Assembly (NCBI GenBank): GCA_021173225.1
Contig: JAJOLK010000013.1
Coordinates: 47,212 to 111,211, forward strand
Source: Phycisphaerales bacterium PN19_bin_20
GTDB taxonomy: Bacteria; Planctomycetota; Phycisphaerae; Phycisphaerales; UBA1924
Direction of reading: 5' to 3'
DNA length: 64,000 bases
Part shown: piece by piece, positions 49,040 through 58,096 of the stretch
How the letters are laid out: every line of letters starts with the position of its first letter
Numbering within the stretch: the first letter of the stretch is position 1
Translations under genes and position numbers: made by a program
Notes under the pieces: generated by a model
Told to the model about the DNA's origin: nothing
Databases searched by the model: none
Seen by the model: the letters and a program-made list of their open reading frames with translations, nothing else

Positions 49040-50305
49040 TTAGCGCCGCTCAATGACTACCGGGACGCCAACGCGCGGGCCCCAGGTTGCCACGGGCTGC
49101 TCCCACCACAGCACGCTCATCAGGTCTGCTGGTGCGGGCACCGTCACCGGGCCGTCGGCCTCGACCAGCTCGAGCTTGACCCCGTCGATCGCCAAACGCC
49201 GCTTGATGATCTCGATCCAATCACCCTCGCTGGGTACGGCGACAATCAGCACCTCACGCGAGGTCGGCTCGCCCACCGCGCCAGCACTTGGCAAAGCTGA
49301 GCCGATCGTCGGCATGACGCCCTTGGGCTGCGCTGTCGAAGGGGTGCCCGAGGCGTCCGCCGCGCCGTGCTGGGTGCTTGAGCGCTGTTGAGAGCCGTGC
49401 GTGCCAGAGCCCCCGCGGGCCATGGCTGAACCTGGGATGGGTGCGCGGGCCACATCCAGCGCGTGCACCGCCGCCAGCGCGGTGCGGACCTGCGTAAGCA
49501 CGCCCTCGCGGGCCGCGTCGGCGTCGGCAAAGGGCATGATCCCGGGCCGTGGGGCGACGCCTGCGTTGGCGTCAACACGCAGCGCCACCAACGAGCCGTT
49601 CTGCCCGTCGAAACGCTCGAGGGCCGCCAAAATTCGCTCGGTCGGAAGAGAGGTCGTCACCCGAATGACGGTTCGGGCTCGGCGCTGCGCGCGGGTCACG
49701 CCCGCGGCGTCTGCCAGATCCCCACGCATTGTGCCAGAGTTGCCCGCTACGCCCGCAGCGCCGCTCGCCGCGCCCTGCTGCGCGGGCATGACCAGCACCC
49801 CGCCTACGCGCCCGTCACCTTCAGCCAGCATCGGCGGAACGGTCGTGCGGGCAAGCTGCAACGCGACGATCGTCCCGCCCATGGCGAAGGCCACGCCCGC
49901 GGCAATCGACGCGAACCGGAACCATGGGCTTGCGAGCACGCCCGGCTTGCGCCCCGGACGCTCGTAGGTCCGCAATTCATCAGCGGTTGGTGCGCCGGCG
50001 GGCACCAGGCCCAGCAGTGCTTCACGCTCAACCTGCGCCTCAACGCGCTCAAGCAAGTCAGCCGGTGCGCGGAGGCTCGCGTCAGCGCTACCAAGGCTCT
50101 GCAAACCCTTGCGGTCGTCGGTCAGAATCTCAACCCACATGCGAAGCCGCGCGTCGTTGGCCAGCGCCGTGGCGACAATCTGAGCCCGCTCCGGGGCCAG
50201 GGCCTCTCCTTCGACCAGCGCCAACAGCTCGTCAGCGGTCGGCGGCCCACCCGCATGCGTCTCGCGGCGGTGGGCGTGATTCGGATTGGTCGGGCCATCG
50301 GGCAT
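49040..50305 (-). CDS. anti-sigma-factor-like membrane protein
   Basis: DELLALVEGEALAPERAQIVATALANDARLRMWVEIL...; single TM; adjacent to ECF sigma. Confidence 0.65.
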   Translation of the reverse strand: MPDGPTNPNHAHRRETHAGGPPTADELLALVEGEALAPERAQIVATALANDARLRMWVEILTDDRKGLQSLGSADASLRAPADLLERVEAQVEREALLGLVPAGAPTADELRTYERPGRKPGVLASPWFRFASIAAGVAFAMGGTIVALQLARTTVPPMLAEGDGRVGGVLVMPAQQGAASGAAGVAGNSGTMRGDLADAAGVTRAQRRARTVIRVTTSLPTERILAALERFDGQNGSLVALRVDANAGVAPRPGIMPFADADAAREGVLTQVRTALAAVHALDVARAPIPGSAMARGGSGTHGSQQRSSTQHGAADASGTPSTAQPKGVMPTIGSALPSAGAVGEPTSREVLIVAVPSEGDWIEIIKRRLAIDGVKLELVEADGPVTVPAPADLMSVLWWEQPVATWGPRVGVPVVIERR

Positions 50306-50343
50306 GTTCGTGTACAGCTTCGGGTCGTCGAGATCTTGTGACT

Positions 50344-51069
50344 TCAGGGCTTGTTCGCTGGAGGCTTGGTGAGATCGGGCTTGGTCGTGCTGGGCTTGGT
50401 CGTGCTGGGCTTGGTCAGATTCTCAAAGGCCTCGCGCAGGTTGATGCGGGCGCGGAACAGGCGGCTCTTGATCGTGCCCACCGGCACGCCCACCACGTGG
50501 GCGATCTGGGCGTAATCCAGGCCTCGGACGTCCCTCAACACCAGCAGGGCCCGTTGCTCGGGCTCGACCTGCGACAAGGCCTCGGCGACCGTGGCCCGAA
50601 GCTCCAGTGATTGGACGCGGCGGTCAGCCGTTGGTTCCCGATCTGGCAACAGTTCGGCGTGTGATCGGGTCTCAGAACCGCTTCCGGGCCCACCGCCGGC
50701 CCCGCCGGGATGTCCAGCGACGGGCGCGTCGAGCGAAGCGTGTTGGCGCAGGCGCTGACCGCGCTGCCAGCTCAGCACCACGTTCATGGTCACGCGGATC
50801 ATCCAGGTGCTGACCTTGGCCTGCCCGTCAAAGGTGTGCAGCCCTTGGATGATCTTGACAAACGCGTCCTGGGCTAAATCCGTCGCCAGCTCGCGCCCGC
50901 GCGGGGTCGGCCCAACCATCCGGACGCAGACGCCATAGAGCCTGTCCTGATGCCGGGCCAGCAGCTCTTGCCAGGCCCCCGCCTCGCCGGCGCGCGTGCG
51001 GGCCACGAGCCGCTGATCGATCAGATCATCCGGGCCGCCGCCGCCATGGTTCTCGCCCGTCAGGCTCAT
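50344..51069 (-). CDS. ECF-type RNA polymerase sigma factor with Thr/Lys/Pro repeat tail
   Basis: LYGVCVRMVGPTPRGRELATDLAQDAFVKIIQGLHTFDGQAKVSTWMIRVTMNVVLSW...YAQIAHVVGVPVGTIKSRLFRARINLREAF; KPSTTKPSTTKPDLTKP tail. Confidence 0.93.
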   Translation of the reverse strand: MSLTGENHGGGGPDDLIDQRLVARTRAGEAGAWQELLARHQDRLYGVCVRMVGPTPRGRELATDLAQDAFVKIIQGLHTFDGQAKVSTWMIRVTMNVVLSWQRGQRLRQHASLDAPVAGHPGGAGGGPGSGSETRSHAELLPDREPTADRRVQSLELRATVAEALSQVEPEQRALLVLRDVRGLDYAQIAHVVGVPVGTIKSRLFRARINLREAFENLTKPSTTKPSTTKPDLTKPPANKP

Positions 51070-51117
51070 GCGGACGCATCTTACCAAGCGGGCAGCCGCC
51101 GCGCGTGGGGCCGGCCT

Positions 51118-51135
51118 TTGTAGCCTGTGCTACAA
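51118..51135 (+). promoter_or_regulatory. perfect 7-bp-arm palindrome upstream of metal ABC operon (candidate operator)
   Basis: TTGTAGC-ctgt-GCTACAA. Confidence 0.45.
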
Positions 51136-51183
51136 GCGGCCTATGCTGATCGGTCCTTCAACACCCGCCAGGAGCCAGCCACG

Positions 51184-52392
51184 ATGCACCCGTCAGGGCC
51201 CACCACCGTTACCGACCTAGGCGTGCGCCGCCGGTTTCTCGCTGGCGTTGTGCTGCTGCTGTTTGCGTGCTTGCCGATCTTCGCGTGCGAGCGCGCGGCA
51301 CCAAACTCGTCACGCGGGCCGAGCGCTGCGCGCGCTAGCGGTACTGGCGGCACTGGCAACACTGGCGGCACTGGCGGCCCACTGAAAATCGTCGCGACCA
51401 CCGCGCACATGGGTGAGCTGGTGCGCCATGCCGCCGGGGCGCTGATGGACGCGCCGCACGCCAGCGCAGGCCCGCGCCTTGAGCTGCGCGTGCTGATGGG
51501 TGAGGGCGTCGATCCGCACGGGTACAAGCTGACCCGCTCCGACGCCGTGCTGCTTGACAACGCCGACTTGATCCTGGTCTCAGGCCTGCGGCTAGAGGGC
51601 AAGCTCGCCGAGTCTCTCGCGCAGCTCCGCGCGTCGGGCAAGAACGTGCTGCAAGTCGGCGATGAGCTCCCGCGAGACAGGGTCATCATCGTCAGCGACG
51701 CTGGCGCAACCGAAGAGGGCGCGCCGAAAGTGGGTACTCCCGGAGAGGACGCCGCCGGCGCGGCCCAGCACCTCGCCGCGGCTGGTGAGCTTGAGGCCGA
51801 CCCGCATTTTTGGATGGATCCAGAGCTCTTCGCCCTTGCCGCGGTGCGCGTCGGAGGCTGGCTCGCGGACGCCGATTCGAAGAACGCCGACGCCTACGAC
51901 AGCAACGCCGCGGCTTATGCGCAAGAGATCAAGAATCTCGACGCTTACGCGCGTGGCGTGCTCGCCAGCGTGCCCGAGCAGCGCCGCGTGCTGGTGACCT
52001 CACACGACGCTTTCGGCTACCTCTCGCGGCGATTCGGCATAACCGTCAGGTCGGTCCAAGGCCTTAGCACCGAGAGCGAGGCCGGCGTCCGTGATGTGCA
52101 AGACCTGGTTGAGCTCATCGCCTCGCGCGGGGTCCCGGCGGTCTTTGTTGAGACCAGCGTCAGCCCACGGACCATCGAGGCCGTCGTCGCTGGCGTCCGC
52201 GCTAAAGGCAAGGCCGTGATCGTCGGCGGCGCGCTGTTCTCTGACGCGCTGGGCGCGCCCGGCACGTACGAGGGCACTTACCTGGGGATGATGGACCACA
52301 ACGTCACGACCATCGCCATCGCGCTGGGTGGGCAGGCCCCGCCGCGCGGCATGGCCGGCAAGCTCACTCAGAAGCCGGAGCGCGTGCGATGA
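51184..52392 (+). CDS. metal (Mn/Zn) ABC transporter substrate-binding lipoprotein
   Basis: LFACLPIFACE lipobox; MGEGVDPHGYKLTRSDAVLLDNADLILVSGLRLEGKL; DPHFWMDPELF; SHDAFGYLSRRFG. Confidence 0.9.
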   Translation: MHPSGPTTVTDLGVRRRFLAGVVLLLFACLPIFACERAAPNSSRGPSAARASGTGGTGNTGGTGGPLKIVATTAHMGELVRHAAGALMDAPHASAGPRLELRVLMGEGVDPHGYKLTRSDAVLLDNADLILVSGLRLEGKLAESLAQLRASGKNVLQVGDELPRDRVIIVSDAGATEEGAPKVGTPGEDAAGAAQHLAAAGELEADPHFWMDPELFALAAVRVGGWLADADSKNADAYDSNAAAYAQEIKNLDAYARGVLASVPEQRRVLVTSHDAFGYLSRRFGITVRSVQGLSTESEAGVRDVQDLVELIASRGVPAVFVETSVSPRTIEAVVAGVRAKGKAVIVGGALFSDALGAPGTYEGTYLGMMDHNVTTIAIALGGQAPPRGMAGKLTQKPERVR

Positions 52393-53345
52393 TGACGCCC
52401 ACGCCCAACACCACCTCCAAGACCACGCCCAACACCACGCCCAACACCACCGCCAATCTCAACCCCGGCCCGAGCGCGGCCCCGCCACTGAGTGTGCGTG
52501 ACGTCACCGTCGCCTACCAGCGCCGCCCCGTGCTGTGGGACGTGGATTACGACGCGCCCAGCAGCAGCACCGGCAAGGGCAGCCTCGTGGCGATCGTCGG
52601 GCCCAACGGCGCGGGCAAGAGCACACTGATCAAGGCCTGCCTGGGCCTGGTGCCGCTGGCGACGGGGCGCGTGGAGTTCTTCGGGCGTCCGCTCAAGGCC
52701 GCGCGGCGATTGATCGGTTACGTTCCGCAGCGTGAGAGCGTGGACTGGGAGTTCCCCGTGAGCGCCGCCGATGTGGTGGCGATGGGGCGCTACGGACGCC
52801 TTGGCTGGTTTACGCCCGTTGGCCGGGCCGACAAGCTCGCGGCGTTGGCCTGTCTTGAGAAGGTCGGGATCGCCGACCTTGCCGACCGGCAGATCGGCCA
52901 GCTCTCAGGCGGGCAGCAGCAGCGAGTGTTCATCGCCCGCGCGCTGGCGCAAGAGGCGCGGCTGTACTTCATGGACGAGCCATTCGCGGGCGTTGACGCC
53001 GCCACCGAGGCCACGATCGTCGCGGTGCTGCGGTCGCTGGCTGATGCGGGCGTCACCGTCATGTGCGTGCATCACGACCTGCAGAGCGTCCCGCGCTGGT
53101 TTGACCATGTGGTGCTGCTGAACACGCGTGTGATCGCCGCCGGGCCCGTCGCGCAGGTCTTCACGCCAGAGAACTTGCATTTGACCTACGGCCCGCGCCT
53201 GACGCTGCTGGAGCAGGCGGGCAGTGCGCTGGCGGGCGTTGAGGGCGCTGGCGTGAGCGTCGGCCTGCGCTCCGCGCCTGCGCCAACTACTGGCCACCCA
53301 ACTCGCTCGGGCGAACCCACGCGCACGCGGGAGCCGACGCCTTGA
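52389..53345 (+). CDS. metal ABC transporter ATP-binding protein
   Basis: AIVGPNGAGKSTLIKACLGLV; GYVPQRESVDWEFPVSAADVVAMGRYG; QLSGGQQQRVFIARALAQEARLYFMDEPFAGVDAAT. Confidence 0.95.
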   Translation: MMTPTPNTTSKTTPNTTPNTTANLNPGPSAAPPLSVRDVTVAYQRRPVLWDVDYDAPSSSTGKGSLVAIVGPNGAGKSTLIKACLGLVPLATGRVEFFGRPLKAARRLIGYVPQRESVDWEFPVSAADVVAMGRYGRLGWFTPVGRADKLAALACLEKVGIADLADRQIGQLSGGQQQRVFIARALAQEARLYFMDEPFAGVDAATEATIVAVLRSLADAGVTVMCVHHDLQSVPRWFDHVVLLNTRVIAAGPVAQVFTPENLHLTYGPRLTLLEQAGSALAGVEGAGVSVGLRSAPAPTTGHPTRSGEPTRTREPTP

Positions 53346-54706
53346 CCCTCCAGCAAAGCGCGGCTCAGCTACTGGACGTTTGGCTGCTGCGCGGCGGGCA
53401 CACCGCCACCGCCGTCAGCCTCGGCTCAGCTCTGCTTGGCGCTTCCGCCGGCGCAATCGGTGCCTTCGCGTTGCTGCGCCGAAGGGCACTGATCGCTGAT
53501 GCGATCGCCCATGCCACACTCCCGGGCGTTGCCGCGGCGTTCATCGTCGCCGCGTGGCTGGGTGCTGACGGTCGCAGCCTGCCCGTGCTGCTTACTGGCG
53601 CGCTGATCGCCGGCGTGCTCGGTGGGATCACCGTCCAGGCCCTCAGCCGCGTCAGGCTACTGAGTGAAGATGGCGCGATGGCCAGCGTGCTGGCGGTCTT
53701 CTTCGGTGCCGGCGTGGTGCTGATGAGCGTGGTGCAGACGCTGCCCGGGGGCGGGCAGGCGGGGCTCAAGAACTTCATCTTTGGGCAGGCCGCGGCCATT
53801 AGCACCGGCGAGGTCATGCTCGCGGGGGCCTGCGCGATCACGGTGCTGTTGGGTATCGCGCTGCTGTTCAAAGAGCTGGGCCTGGTCTGCTTTGATCCCG
53901 GCTTTGCGCGGGCCGCGGGCCGTCCTGCCCTGCTGGCCGACGGCGCGATCGTCGCAATGCTGCTGCTCGTGAGCGTGGTGGGCCTGCAGATGGTCGGGCT
54001 GGTGATGATCGTCGCGCTGCAGATCATCCCCGCCGCCGCCGCGCGGTTCTGGACCGACCGGCTCTGGCTCACAGTCGTGATCTCAGCCGTGATCGGCGCG
54101 GCGTCGTGCTACGTGGGCGCGGGCATCAGCGCCGTGCTCCCTCGCACGCCCACGGGGGCGACAATCGTCCTCTGCGCGGGGGCCGTGCTCGCGCTGAGCC
54201 TGCTGGCCGCGCCGCGCTACGGCGTGCTGGCGATGGGCGTCCGCCGCGCGCTTTGGGGCCTGCGTGTCGCCCGCTCTCACGCGCTGCGCCGCGTCGCTGA
54301 GTGTGCCGAGGGCCTTGGTGCTGACGCCCAGAGCCCCGAGGCCTTCGCCGCCGCCGGGTTGACGCGCCCGCACCGCCTGGTGCTGCGCCTGTTCGGTGAT
54401 ATCCGCCTGACGCCCAGCGCCTTGCCCGTGCTGCGCCGCGTCGCCGCACGCCGAGCGTTGGCCCTGACCCGCGCGCACCGCTGGTGGGAGCAGTACCTTG
54501 TCAGCCACGCCCGGCATGACCCGGCCCACGCAGACCTGATCGCCGATGTGCTCGAGCACGCGGACAATGAAGAGTTCATGGAGCAGTTGCAGGCTGAGCT
54601 GGGTTTGCAAGGGGCGGGGCCGATGCCCGCCAGCCCGCACCCGCTGGGTGTAGTAGCCCCGAAGTTCAACGCCGTTGCCGAGGCCGCGCGGGCCGATCGC
54701 ACCTAG
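53342..54706 (+). CDS. metal ABC transporter permease with DtxR/MntR-like C-terminal extension
   Basis: LIADAIAHATLPGVAAAF...; C-terminal RAHRWWEQYLVSHARHDPAHADLIADVLEHADNEEFMEQLQAELG...SPHPLG. Confidence 0.85.
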   Translation: MTLQQSAAQLLDVWLLRGGHTATAVSLGSALLGASAGAIGAFALLRRRALIADAIAHATLPGVAAAFIVAAWLGADGRSLPVLLTGALIAGVLGGITVQALSRVRLLSEDGAMASVLAVFFGAGVVLMSVVQTLPGGGQAGLKNFIFGQAAAISTGEVMLAGACAITVLLGIALLFKELGLVCFDPGFARAAGRPALLADGAIVAMLLLVSVVGLQMVGLVMIVALQIIPAAAARFWTDRLWLTVVISAVIGAASCYVGAGISAVLPRTPTGATIVLCAGAVLALSLLAAPRYGVLAMGVRRALWGLRVARSHALRRVAECAEGLGADAQSPEAFAAAGLTRPHRLVLRLFGDIRLTPSALPVLRRVAARRALALTRAHRWWEQYLVSHARHDPAHADLIADVLEHADNEEFMEQLQAELGLQGAGPMPASPHPLGVVAPKFNAVAEAARADRT

Positions 54707-55221
54707 CTGCGCAGCGACTGAAAGAACGCCCTGAGCTGCGCCGAACATTCATCACCCAGCACACCCGTGATGGGCGTGACGCGGTGGTTCAGCCGCGCGT
54801 CCTCGGTCAATCGCAGCAGTGACCCGCACGCCCCGGCCTTGGGGTCTTGCGCGCCAAAGACCACCCGTGGCAAGCGCGCCAGCACGATCGCCCCCGCGCA
54901 CATCGCGCACGGCTCCAGCGTTACGCACAGGCACAACCCCTCCAGCCGCCAGCTTCCTATCGCGCGGGCCGCGCCGCGAATGGCCAGCAACTCGGCGTGA
55001 CCGGTCGGGTCGTGATCCAGCTCGCGTCGGTTGTGGGCCTCAAACACGACCCGCCCCGTCGCGTCGTAGACCACCGCAGCGATCGGGACCTCGCCTAACC
55101 GCTGCGCGTGCGCGGCAAGCGCCAGCGCGCGGGCCATCATCGCGCGGTCTAGCTCAGGCGTGAACGTGCCGTTGCTGTTGATTGGTGAAGCGTTGGAAGT
55201 GGGCCCCGAAGCGCCGGTCAT
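54703..55221 (-). CDS. tadA: tRNA adenosine deaminase TadA-like
   Basis: DPTGHAELLAIRGAARAIGSWRLEGLCLCVTLEPCAMCAGAIVLARLPRVVFGAQDPKAGACGS. Confidence 0.9.
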   Translation of the reverse strand: MTGASGPTSNASPINSNGTFTPELDRAMMARALALAAHAQRLGEVPIAAVVYDATGRVVFEAHNRRELDHDPTGHAELLAIRGAARAIGSWRLEGLCLCVTLEPCAMCAGAIVLARLPRVVFGAQDPKAGACGSLLRLTEDARLNHRVTPITGVLGDECSAQLRAFFQSLRS

Positions 55222-56534
55222 CGCGCTTCCGCCAGCGTCGGGTCATTCGCCAATAGACGCTTAATAATCAGGATGAACACGCCGGTGAGCATCAGGTTGA
55301 GCGCCAGGCTCAGCATCGCCACTACCAGGATCGGCCCGCCGATCCCGTAGCCGATCGAGACCGCCAGAACGCCTGCGCCAACCTCGCCGCGTGGCCACAT
55401 CCCAATGGCCACCGCCAGGCGCTGCCGCCAGCTCGCCTCACGCCGGTAGCAAAACGCCGGGAACATTTTGCCCAGGTTTGAGAGCACCGTGATCGCCAGC
55501 ACATGCAGCGCGATCTCGCCCCAGCCCATCGGTGGCGTGAGGGCCTTGAGGTACTGCCCGATCTCCAGCTTTGATACGTCTACCGCCGCCGCTGCGGCGG
55601 CCGCACCACCACTCGCGGCACCGCCGACCTGATTGATGAACATCGGCATCGAGAGCCCGACCATGACCATGAAGAACGCCGACATGGTCGTGCCCGCCTT
55701 CTTCTCCGCCGGCGTCTCCAGGATGTCATCGTGGTGCTCGGCACTAGTCTGCGTGCCTTGGTCGTTGGCCGTGTCGCCCGCTTTCACGTAGGCCCCGCTG
55801 GCCCGCTGCCGCGCAATCATGCACCCGAGCACAAACGCCGGTAGGAGCACCTCAATGTGCACCGGCACCTTCGGGTCAATGCCCTTGCTGAGGTGGTAGA
55901 TGATCTCGGCCCCACCGGCGATCACCCCCGAGTACAACAGCACCCACCCCCAGCTCACCGGGATGCGGACACGGTGCAGGTAGTGCCACGCCAGCCAGAG
56001 CTGGGCCGCCATGAGCAGCACGATGACCCCCAGCTGCCACTTGAGCCCGACCATTGCCATCTTCAGCGGGATCATCAGCAGCACGGTGTCCAAGTCGTCA
56101 AAGATCGCCAGGATCCGCGCCTTTTTGAAGACCCACGTGCTCGCCAGCCCGGCCGCCGCCAACATGCTAAAGAGCACGCCCGCGCTGGTTGGCGCGGTAA
56201 AGCGCGAGGCCAGCAGGCTCTCCTTCCACACGCCCGCCAACGACCATCCGCTGCTGGGCATTAGCACAAAGACGAAGTAGAGGCAGCAGAGGATCCAAGG
56301 AAAGGTCGCCGCCGTCGCCGCGACCAGGTAGTCCCACCCGTACTTCCGCACATTGGACTTATCGATGTCGAACTCGTACCCCACGTGGACCATGATGTAC
56401 GAGAGGCCCAGCATCACCAAGACCCGCACGATCGTCCCGTACGCCTCGGCCTGGCCGCTCCACATGCCGGGCAGCACCTGTGACAGCACCAGCCCCGCGA
56501 GCAGCAATCCTGAGTACAGAGCGACCTTCTTCAT
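55218..56534 (-). CDS. cation:proton antiporter-like membrane protein
   Basis: Multi-TM; VHVGYEFDID..., ILAIFDDLDTVLLMIPLKMA, MWPRGEVGAGVLAVSIGYG. Confidence 0.75.
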   Translation of the reverse strand: MKKVALYSGLLLAGLVLSQVLPGMWSGQAEAYGTIVRVLVMLGLSYIMVHVGYEFDIDKSNVRKYGWDYLVAATAATFPWILCCLYFVFVLMPSSGWSLAGVWKESLLASRFTAPTSAGVLFSMLAAAGLASTWVFKKARILAIFDDLDTVLLMIPLKMAMVGLKWQLGVIVLLMAAQLWLAWHYLHRVRIPVSWGWVLLYSGVIAGGAEIIYHLSKGIDPKVPVHIEVLLPAFVLGCMIARQRASGAYVKAGDTANDQGTQTSAEHHDDILETPAEKKAGTTMSAFFMVMVGLSMPMFINQVGGAASGGAAAAAAAVDVSKLEIGQYLKALTPPMGWGEIALHVLAITVLSNLGKMFPAFCYRREASWRQRLAVAIGMWPRGEVGAGVLAVSIGYGIGGPILVVAMLSLALNLMLTGVFILIIKRLLANDPTLAEAR

Positions 56535-56613
56535 GCCGTCAGCATAAGCCCTCTTTGGCCCCACGCCCAGATTCCGCACCGGCCCCGCGCCCGGGCGGGC
56601 TAAGAATGACCCG

Positions 56614-57990
56614 ATGAAGACCATCATCGAGCCGTTCCGGATCAAGGTCGTCGAGCCCATCAAGATGACCACCGCCGCCCAGCGCGACGCGCTGCTGCGC
56701 CGCGCACACTTCAACACCTTCCTGCTGGCCGCCCAGGACGTGCTGATCGACCTGCTGACCGACAGCGGCACCGGCGCGATGAGCGCCGAGCAGTGGGCCG
56801 GGATCATGCGCGCTGACGAGAGCTACGCCGGCGCCGTCAGCTTCTTCCGCTTCCGTGACAGCGTCAAGGACATCACCGGCTTCGCCAACCCCCTTCCCAC
56901 GCACCAGGGCCGCGCCAGTGAGCGCATCCTCTTTGAGCTTGTCGGCGGGACCGGCAAGGTCGTCCCCGCCAACGCCCACTTTGATACCACCCGCGCCAAC
57001 TGCGAGCACAGCGGCGCGCAGGCCGTCAACCTGCCCATCCCCGAGGCACGCGACCCACGCTCACGCCATCCCTTCAAGGGCAACCTCGATATCGCCGCCC
57101 TCGAAGCGCTGCTCGCCGAGGTCGGCCCAGAGAACGTCCCGCTGGTGATTGTGACCGTTACCAACAACACCGGCGGCGGGCAGCCGGTGAGCCTGGAAAA
57201 TATCCGCGCCGTCCGCGCCGTCTGCGACCGCTACAAGCTCCCGCTCTTCCTTGACGCCTGCCGCTTTGCCGAGAACGCCTGGTTCATCAAGCAGCGCGAG
57301 CCCGGGATGAGCAACCGCTCCGTCCGGTCCATCGTCCGCGAGATGTTCGACCTCGCCGACGGCGCGACCATCTCTGCCAAAAAAGACGGCATGGTCAACA
57401 TCGGGGGCGTGCTGCTCCTGCGAGACCCCACACTCCTCCAGCGCGCCAGCGAGCTGCTCATCCTTACCGAGGGCTACGTGACCTACGGCGGGCTCGCCGG
57501 GCGCGACCTTGAAGCCATGGCCCAAGGCTTCCAAGAAGTCGTCGAAGAAGACTACCTCGAATATCGCGTTCGTACCGCTGAGTACCTTGGCGAACGCCTC
57601 CTCCAAGCCGGCATCCAGATCATCGAGCCGCCCGGTGGGCACGCGATCTACATCGACGCCCGTCACCTTTGCCCACACATCCCGCCCCACCAGTTCCCGG
57701 GCCAGGCCGTCGTCGCCGCCCTCTACCGCTCCGGCGGCATCCGCTCGTGCGAGATCGGCAGCGTGATGTTCGGCGGCACCACGCCCGACGGCTCGCCGCG
57801 CCCCGCCCCCGCGATGGAGCTCGTACGCCTGGCCTTCCCGCGCCGCGTCTACACCCAGAGCCACTTTGACTACGTGATCGAGGCCGCGCAAGAGGTCTTC
57901 GCCATTCGCCACGGCCTCAAAGGCCTGCGCATTGTCGAGGCACCCCCGGTCCTGCGGCACTTCACCGCGCAGTTCGAAGAACTCGCGTAA
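56614..57990 (+). CDS. tnaA: tryptophanase / tyrosine phenol-lyase family (PLP beta-eliminating lyase)
   Basis: MKTIIEPFRIKVVEPIKMTTAAQRDALLRRAHFNTFLL...LTDSGTGAMS...ANAHFDTTRANCEHSGAQAV...DACRFAENAWFIKQREPG...SAKKDGMVNIGG. Confidence 0.92.
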   Translation: MKTIIEPFRIKVVEPIKMTTAAQRDALLRRAHFNTFLLAAQDVLIDLLTDSGTGAMSAEQWAGIMRADESYAGAVSFFRFRDSVKDITGFANPLPTHQGRASERILFELVGGTGKVVPANAHFDTTRANCEHSGAQAVNLPIPEARDPRSRHPFKGNLDIAALEALLAEVGPENVPLVIVTVTNNTGGGQPVSLENIRAVRAVCDRYKLPLFLDACRFAENAWFIKQREPGMSNRSVRSIVREMFDLADGATISAKKDGMVNIGGVLLLRDPTLLQRASELLILTEGYVTYGGLAGRDLEAMAQGFQEVVEEDYLEYRVRTAEYLGERLLQAGIQIIEPPGGHAIYIDARHLCPHIPPHQFPGQAVVAALYRSGGIRSCEIGSVMFGGTTPDGSPRPAPAMELVRLAFPRRVYTQSHFDYVIEAAQEVFAIRHGLKGLRIVEAPPVLRHFTAQFEELA

Positions 57991-58096
57991 CCGCCCACAA
58001 TACATATAATAATTTCCGCTGTTTACGTGCGCCCACCGTCCTGTTATGTCCGCTGTTCACCTGCGTCTGCAGTCCAGCTGAATCCACCGTCCTGCT

